DNA from: DASSUC01 sp035650075
Lineage (GTDB): Bacteria; Actinomycetota; Actinomycetes; Mycobacteriales; Micromonosporaceae
Assembly: GCA_035650075.1 (NCBI GenBank)
Contig: DASRII010000110.1
Location: forward strand, 1-18,034
Length of the DNA: 18,034 nucleotides
Reading direction: 5' to 3'
The notes under the pieces were generated by a model. That model was not told the origin of the DNA and made no database searches. It saw only the letters and a program-made list of their open reading frames with translations. Shown here one piece after another: positions 15,183-18,034 of the stretch; within the stretch, counting starts at the first letter, position 1, and every line of letters begins with the position of its first letter. A program made the translations under genes and the position numbers.

Positions 15183-16385
15183 TCAGTAGCTGCGCGCGGT
15201 GGCCGGGCGCGGGCGGGTGGTCCGCGTCGCGCCGGTCGGGGTACGGCGGGGTACGCCGGGCATGACGCGCCGAGCCTGCACCTGCGCCCGCCGGACCGGC
15301 CGGCGACCCGGCATGGGAACCCGGCGACCGGGGACGGGGGCCCGACGGGAACCCGGGATCCGGCGCCCGGTGGCGCGGGTAGCGGCGGTGCTGCCGCGCA
15401 CGACCGGACGCGCACGCCGGGCCGCAATCGCTGCGCCACGTGCGTGCGTACGGAGGGCGCGCTGCGTGGCCTGCGGACGTCCGAGGATGGTCCTGGTCCT
15501 GCCGGCCATCACGCGGGCGGCCTGGCGCGGGGTGACCGGGCGCCCGGTACCGGCCTGGCGGGCCAGGGTACGAGCCGTGCTGCCCACCACCGACGGGATG
15601 GCGCGGATGGCCGGACGGGTCACCGGATGCCGATACAGCAGGCGCACCAGCGCCGCGCTGCCCCGTACCAGGTTGGCTAGCACGCGCTGGAGCGCGGCCC
15701 GGTCGCGTGGGCTGATGGCCGACAGCGCCGCCGCACCGATCATCGCTTCGGCTTCGGCCTCGCTGGACGCTTGGGCGGCCACCGCAGCCATCATCTCGGC
15801 CATCGCGCGGCTGGGGTTGACGGCCATCTCCTCGGCCTCGTCCTCGAGCTCATCCTCGTATTCGTCCTCGAACTCGTACTCACCCTCACGCAGCAGCTGC
15901 GCGACCCCGCGGCCGAGCGTGGCGCCCAGCGGCCCGCCGACGGCGGTGCCGACGACCGGTGCGGCGACCCGTGCGATGCGCCGCAGCAGCGGCGCCCGGC
16001 GACGGACCCAGCGGCCGAGGCCGCGGGCGGCACGGAGGAACTCCTCCGACTCGTCCTCGAACTCCAGCTCGTTCTCGTACTCGTCTTCGTACTCGCCCTG
16101 GCCGCCGAGCAGGCCGCCGATGCCGCGGGCGATGGTGCCGAGGAACTCTTCGCCCTCGTCCTCGAACTCGAGCTCGTCTTCGAGTTCGTCTTCGAGCTCG
16201 CCCTCGTACTCCGCTTCGAACTCGTCCTCGTACTCGTCTTCGTACTCGCCCTGGCCGCCGAGCAGGCCGCCGATGCCGCGGGCGATGGTGCCGAGGAACT
16301 CTTCGCCCTCGTCCTCGTCCTCGAACTCGAGCTCGTCCTCGAACTCGCCCTCGGTCTCATAGAGCGCGCGCTGGCCAGTCGCCAT
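15183..16385 (-). CDS. Acidic-repeat protein with amphipathic segments and basic tail
   Basis: A 400-residue protein with strong charge segregation. Residues 10-115 and 168-187 are Glu/Asp runs spaced by Phe, Tyr and Leu (EFEDE, EYEDEY). Two identical FLGTIARGIGGLLGG segments (30-44 and 81-95) sit inside 51-residue repeats. Residues 116-167 are a related cationic version (RGLGRWVRRRAPLLRRIARV) followed by the glycine-zipper-like GTAVGGPLGATLGRG. Residues 194-310 form the domain shared with the next gene, and 320-400 are Arg/Pro-rich. Similar acidic proteins occur in many bacteria without known function. The ATG at 16385 has a perfect AGGAGGT with a 6-base spacer. The frame continues to 16427, but that start overlaps the regulator gene. 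The segments look capable of membrane insertion or self-assembly, with acidic runs masking them; this is inference. Confidence 0.85.
   Translation of the reverse strand: MATGQRALYETEGEFEDELEFEDEDEGEEFLGTIARGIGGLLGGQGEYEDEYEDEFEAEYEGELEDELEDELEFEDEGEEFLGTIARGIGGLLGGQGEYEDEYENELEFEDESEEFLRAARGLGRWVRRRAPLLRRIARVAAPVVGTAVGGPLGATLGRGVAQLLREGEYEFEDEYEDELEDEAEEMAVNPSRAMAEMMAAVAAQASSEAEAEAMIGAAALSAISPRDRAALQRVLANLVRGSAALVRLLYRHPVTRPAIRAIPSVVGSTARTLARQAGTGRPVTPRQAARVMAGRTRTILGRPQATQRALRTHARGAAIAARRARPVVRGSTAATRATGRRIPGSRRAPVPGRRVPMPGRRPVRRAQVQARRVMPGVPRRTPTGATRTTRPRPATARSY
16074..16317 (-). repeat. 91-bp direct repeat (period 153 bp) inside the acidic gene
   Basis: Bases 16074-16164 are repeated exactly at 16227-16317, an offset of 153 bases or 51 codons. 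Perfect identity at nucleotide level, including third positions, points to a recent in-frame duplication or ongoing recombination. The repeat encodes one acidic run plus the FLGTIARGIGGLLGG segment. Confidence 0.9.
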
Positions 16386-16391
16386 GGCAGG

Positions 16392-16398
16392 ACCTCCT
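16392..16398 (-). promoter_or_regulatory. Ribosome binding site AGGAGGT of the acidic-repeat gene
   Basis: A full match to the anti-Shine-Dalgarno core, 6 bases before the ATG at 16385. It decides this start over the in-frame ATG at 16427. It is among the strongest sites in the operon, suggesting high production of this protein. Confidence 0.85.
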
Positions 16399-16413
16399 GT
16401 TGCACCGATCACG

Positions 16414-16917
16414 TCATCCGTATGCAACGGGATCGCGGGTGGCCCGGCCAGTCACGTCTTCTTGGGAGCCCTGAACATGGGAGCCCTGAACGTGGGTCGC
16501 GTGGACGGGCGTCACTGGAAGATGCGACACGGGCTCCGGCCAGCGGTCGTTTGTCAGCACCCCGGCGACCATCGCCGCGCGCGAGTTGACGCCGAGCTTG
16601 GCGAAGACCCGCCGTAGGTGCGTCGAAACGGTCCAGGCGCTGATTCCCAGCACGTCCGCGATCGCCTGGTTGGTGTGGCCTTTCGCTACCATCCGGGCAA
16701 TCTCCTGCTCGCGCGGGCTGAGCGCCGCCGGGGCCGCTCCGGACGGCGCCACCCGCACCACACGGCACCGTACGTCGTCGATCTCGATGTCGAGCAGCTG
16801 TTCGACGTCGCCCGAGCCGGGCAGCAGCGGCGGGCGCCCTTCCACCAGCGTGGCGACCAACTGGCGGACCAGCGTTCGAACGGCCGGGTCGGCGCCCGGT
16901 TCAGCGAGCGGGCGCAT
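16414..16917 (-). CDS. LuxR-type HTH transcriptional regulator
   Basis: A 167-residue solo regulator. Residues 67-120 are a LuxR/FixJ (GerE) DNA-binding domain: LSPREQEIARMVAKGHTNQA, then IADVLGISAWTVSTHLRRVF and AKLGVNSRAA. There is no receiver domain or ATPase. The N-terminal about 65 residues (VRTLVRQLVATLVEG, LLDIEIDDVRCRVVRV) are a small unassigned domain. The tail holds two HVQGS copies made by a 15-bp tandem repeat at 16463-16492. The start is uncertain. The frame stays open to a TTG at 17160, but that part reads poorly. A better-looking N-terminus (ATG 17048, MYAAQPRVGTIDAAELDVRA) lies in another frame and would need a one-base shift near 16980. It lies 28 bases upstream of the acidic-repeat gene and probably controls the operon. 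Confidence 0.82.
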   Translation of the reverse strand: MRPLAEPGADPAVRTLVRQLVATLVEGRPPLLPGSGDVEQLLDIEIDDVRCRVVRVAPSGAAPAALSPREQEIARMVAKGHTNQAIADVLGISAWTVSTHLRRVFAKLGVNSRAAMVAGVLTNDRWPEPVSHLPVTPVHATHVQGSHVQGSQEDVTGRATRDPVAYG

Positions 16918-17173
16918 GATCTGCGGTATCCCGCCTACGGGCGGGGGCCGCACTGCGACGGCCGCGATCTCCTCGCTAAGACTGGGCGGGCGCGGACATC
17001 CAGTTCTGCCGCGTCGATCGTCCCCACACGTGGTTGCGCAGCGTACATCGTCGGCCCCCTGGTGCGTTCGGTCGCCTAACACGTGCGGCCAGGGTCTGTG
17101 GCCGCGTGAGCATCCCGGCGACACGGCGAGTCGCCGGGGGGAATCGGCCTCGCCGTACAAGGTAAACCCTTCG

Positions 17174-17215
17174 CGGCGATTACGGAAGGTCGAGACGGCG
17201 ATTACGTCTAGACGT
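17174..17215 (-). promoter_or_regulatory. Candidate operator upstream of the operon
   Basis: Two exact 11-bp direct repeats, CGGCGATTACG, lie at 17174-17184 and 17196-17206. They are 22 bp apart, two helical turns, so they face the same side of the DNA. The second overlaps a 12-bp palindrome ACGTCTAGACGT at 17204-17215. No clear -35/-10 pair was identified. The link to the LuxR-type regulator is inferred from position. Confidence 0.4.
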
Positions 17216-17500
17216 TTCAGGGGTCAGGCAACTGCTCGTGACTATGGTCGGTGCCACGGGTCCGTCTCCCGGCGGGTCGCGTTGGGCGGCGACGCTCCCG
17301 GCCATGAGTTTGCGGGGTCACAAACCGGACTAGGTTATGCGACCTGCGCGGATTCGTTGATCAGCCCGTCGAGAACAGGTGCCGTTGCACCTCCGCGGCG
17401 GGGGCGATACGGATCTCGGACGCGTGCGCGCCGAGGTGTTCGTAGATGATCCAGATACGTTGTCAGGGGCGCCGCAGCAGCAGGGCGAACTACCGCGATC
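17216..17500. other. Stretch without confident gene
   Basis: No intact gene is visible. On the minus strand about 17456-17361, a short open piece reads IWIIYEHLGAHASEIRIAPA, then AEVQRHLFSTG and stop. It looks protein-like and may be the C-terminal scrap of a decayed gene, but I cannot assign it. Confidence 0.3.
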
Positions 17501-17549
17501 CGGTGCGAAACCTACGAGATACCATGGGGAACGCATCGGCAAGGTGGCC

Positions 17550-17850
17550 TTTTCGACCGGTACGGCCATCTCTGGCTGGTGGGCGACCAGTCGCGCACGC
17601 TGACCCGCCGGTGCACCGGATGCCCGTCCACGACCAGGTGGATCTTCCGGTCGAAGTGGCGGACCAGACGCTTGAGGAAGTCCAGGAAACAGCGGCCCGG
17701 TGAACGAGCCGTGGTAGCAGTTGAAGTACAGCTCGCCTTTGTTGCTGATTGCAGCCATAGCATTCACGCCGAACCGTTTGCCGGTTTCTTCATGGAGCGG
17801 GTAGGGGTGCGAGACCTTAATCAGAACACCAGCCAGGTGCTGGCGCGGGT
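17550..17850 (-). mobile_element. IS630-family transposase remnant (frameshifted)
   Basis: On the minus strand, one frame reads TGKRFGVNAMAAISNKGELY and YHGSFTGPLF. After an extra T in the run near 17703, another frame continues LDFLKRLVRHFDRKIHLVVD and GHPVHRR. A third frame then gives LVAHQPEMAV. Together these match the central DDE region of IS630-type transposases, where LVVDGHPVHR carries the second catalytic Asp. The N-terminal HTH part and the C-terminal NP.E motif are not seen, so it is a dead fragment. Limits are approximate. Confidence 0.78.
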
Positions 17851-17923
17851 TTGCGGGGTGAGACGATCGAGGTGACCGAGCGCGGCCGGCCGGCAGGGCG
17901 GGGCGCAAAGTCGTCTGTGCTGG

Positions 17924-18034
17924 TCATGGGCTGTCTAGCGCGGGGATTCGCAAGCCCAGAATGGCCAGGAGCAGGTATGGGTCGCTGCGGATGCGGCGGA
18001 TGGTAGCGGCGATCTTGGTGTAGCCAGCCTGGCG
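17924..18034 (-). CDS. C-terminal end of unidentified protein, partial
   Basis: An open minus-strand frame enters from the right edge and ends with TGA at 17924-17926. Its last 36 residues include QAGYTKIAATIRRIRSDPYL and LLAILGLRIPALDSP. The composition is protein-like. It may be the end of another transposase given its neighbour, but too little is visible to assign it. Confidence 0.4.
   Translation of the reverse strand, partial: RQAGYTKIAATIRRIRSDPYLLLAILGLRIPALDSP

Noticed and set aside
16020..16350. Repeated CTC/GTC-rich blocks considered as CRISPR or microsatellite
   Set aside because: They are codons of Glu/Asp runs in an open frame, with irregular spacing and no unique spacers.
15199..16362. 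Long plus-strand ORF opposite the acidic-repeat gene
   Set aside because: Its translation is Ser/Arg runs that mirror GAG/GAA codons of the minus-strand gene; no start site or domain. It is a shadow frame.
16383..16427. Upstream ATG at 16427 for the acidic-repeat gene
   Set aside because: It overlaps the regulator's end and lacks a binding site, while ATG 16385 has AGGAGGT at ideal distance.
5918..16917. Contractile injection system or phage-tail-like cluster
   Set aside because: No sheath, tube, baseplate, spike or AAA+ ATPase gene is visible; only the multi-component look and lack of signal peptides suggested it.

Overview
The window is high-GC DNA (codon third positions almost all G or C, many GTG starts). 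It begins with the 3' part of a tRNA-Glu(CUC) that resembles actinobacterial ones. Together with the gene families present (DUF2867 epimerase, HEPN/MNT pair, LuxR-type solo regulator), this suggests an actinomycete, perhaps Micromonosporaceae. The genus is inference only.

Left part (1 to about 5,900) is a gene-poor, decayed zone behind the tRNA and its strong terminator. It holds palindromic elements, a multiply frameshifted ISAs1-type transposase remnant on the minus strand, and an open chimeric ORF joining a YihY/BrkB N-terminus to a DUF2867 C-terminus. A wHTH-nucleotidyltransferase (MNT) gene follows, coupled to a HEPN gene that lacks one base, then a frameshifted small ORF. An intact FAD-dependent monooxygenase-like gene and a nucleoside hydrolase gene without its C-terminal part complete this zone.

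Central part (5,918 to about 16,917) is one compact minus-strand operon of ten genes, coupled by 1 to 4 base overlaps or gaps of 1 to about 64 bases. In transcription order it encodes: (1) a LuxR-type HTH protein; (2) a 400-residue charge-segregated protein with an acidic E/D/Y/F repeat N-terminus, glycine-rich amphipathic segments and an Arg/Pro-rich tail; (3) a 231-residue relative of its C-terminal domain; (4) a 435-residue HEVSH metallopeptidase-like protein; (5) a 200-residue unknown; (6) a 798-residue protein with three IPT/TIG-like beta domains; (7) a 371-residue unknown; (8) a DUF2272 protein; (9) a trypsin-like serine protease; (10) an M20 dipeptidase. Proteins 8 and 9 share a nearly identical N-terminal peptide (MFSPALEAE...), and no operon protein shows a classical signal peptide. 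I read this as one functional system: a regulated set of hydrolases plus a scaffold/beta-domain protein and an unusual acidic/amphipathic protein. I know of no described function for the whole, and it is the most interesting content of the window.

Right part (about 16,918 to 18,034) holds a candidate operator upstream of the operon (11-bp direct repeats 22 bp apart and a 12-bp palindrome), an IS630-type transposase remnant with frameshifts, and the C-terminal end of an unidentified minus-strand gene running off the edge. Decayed insertion sequences on both sides and the tRNA at the left edge suggest an accessory region.
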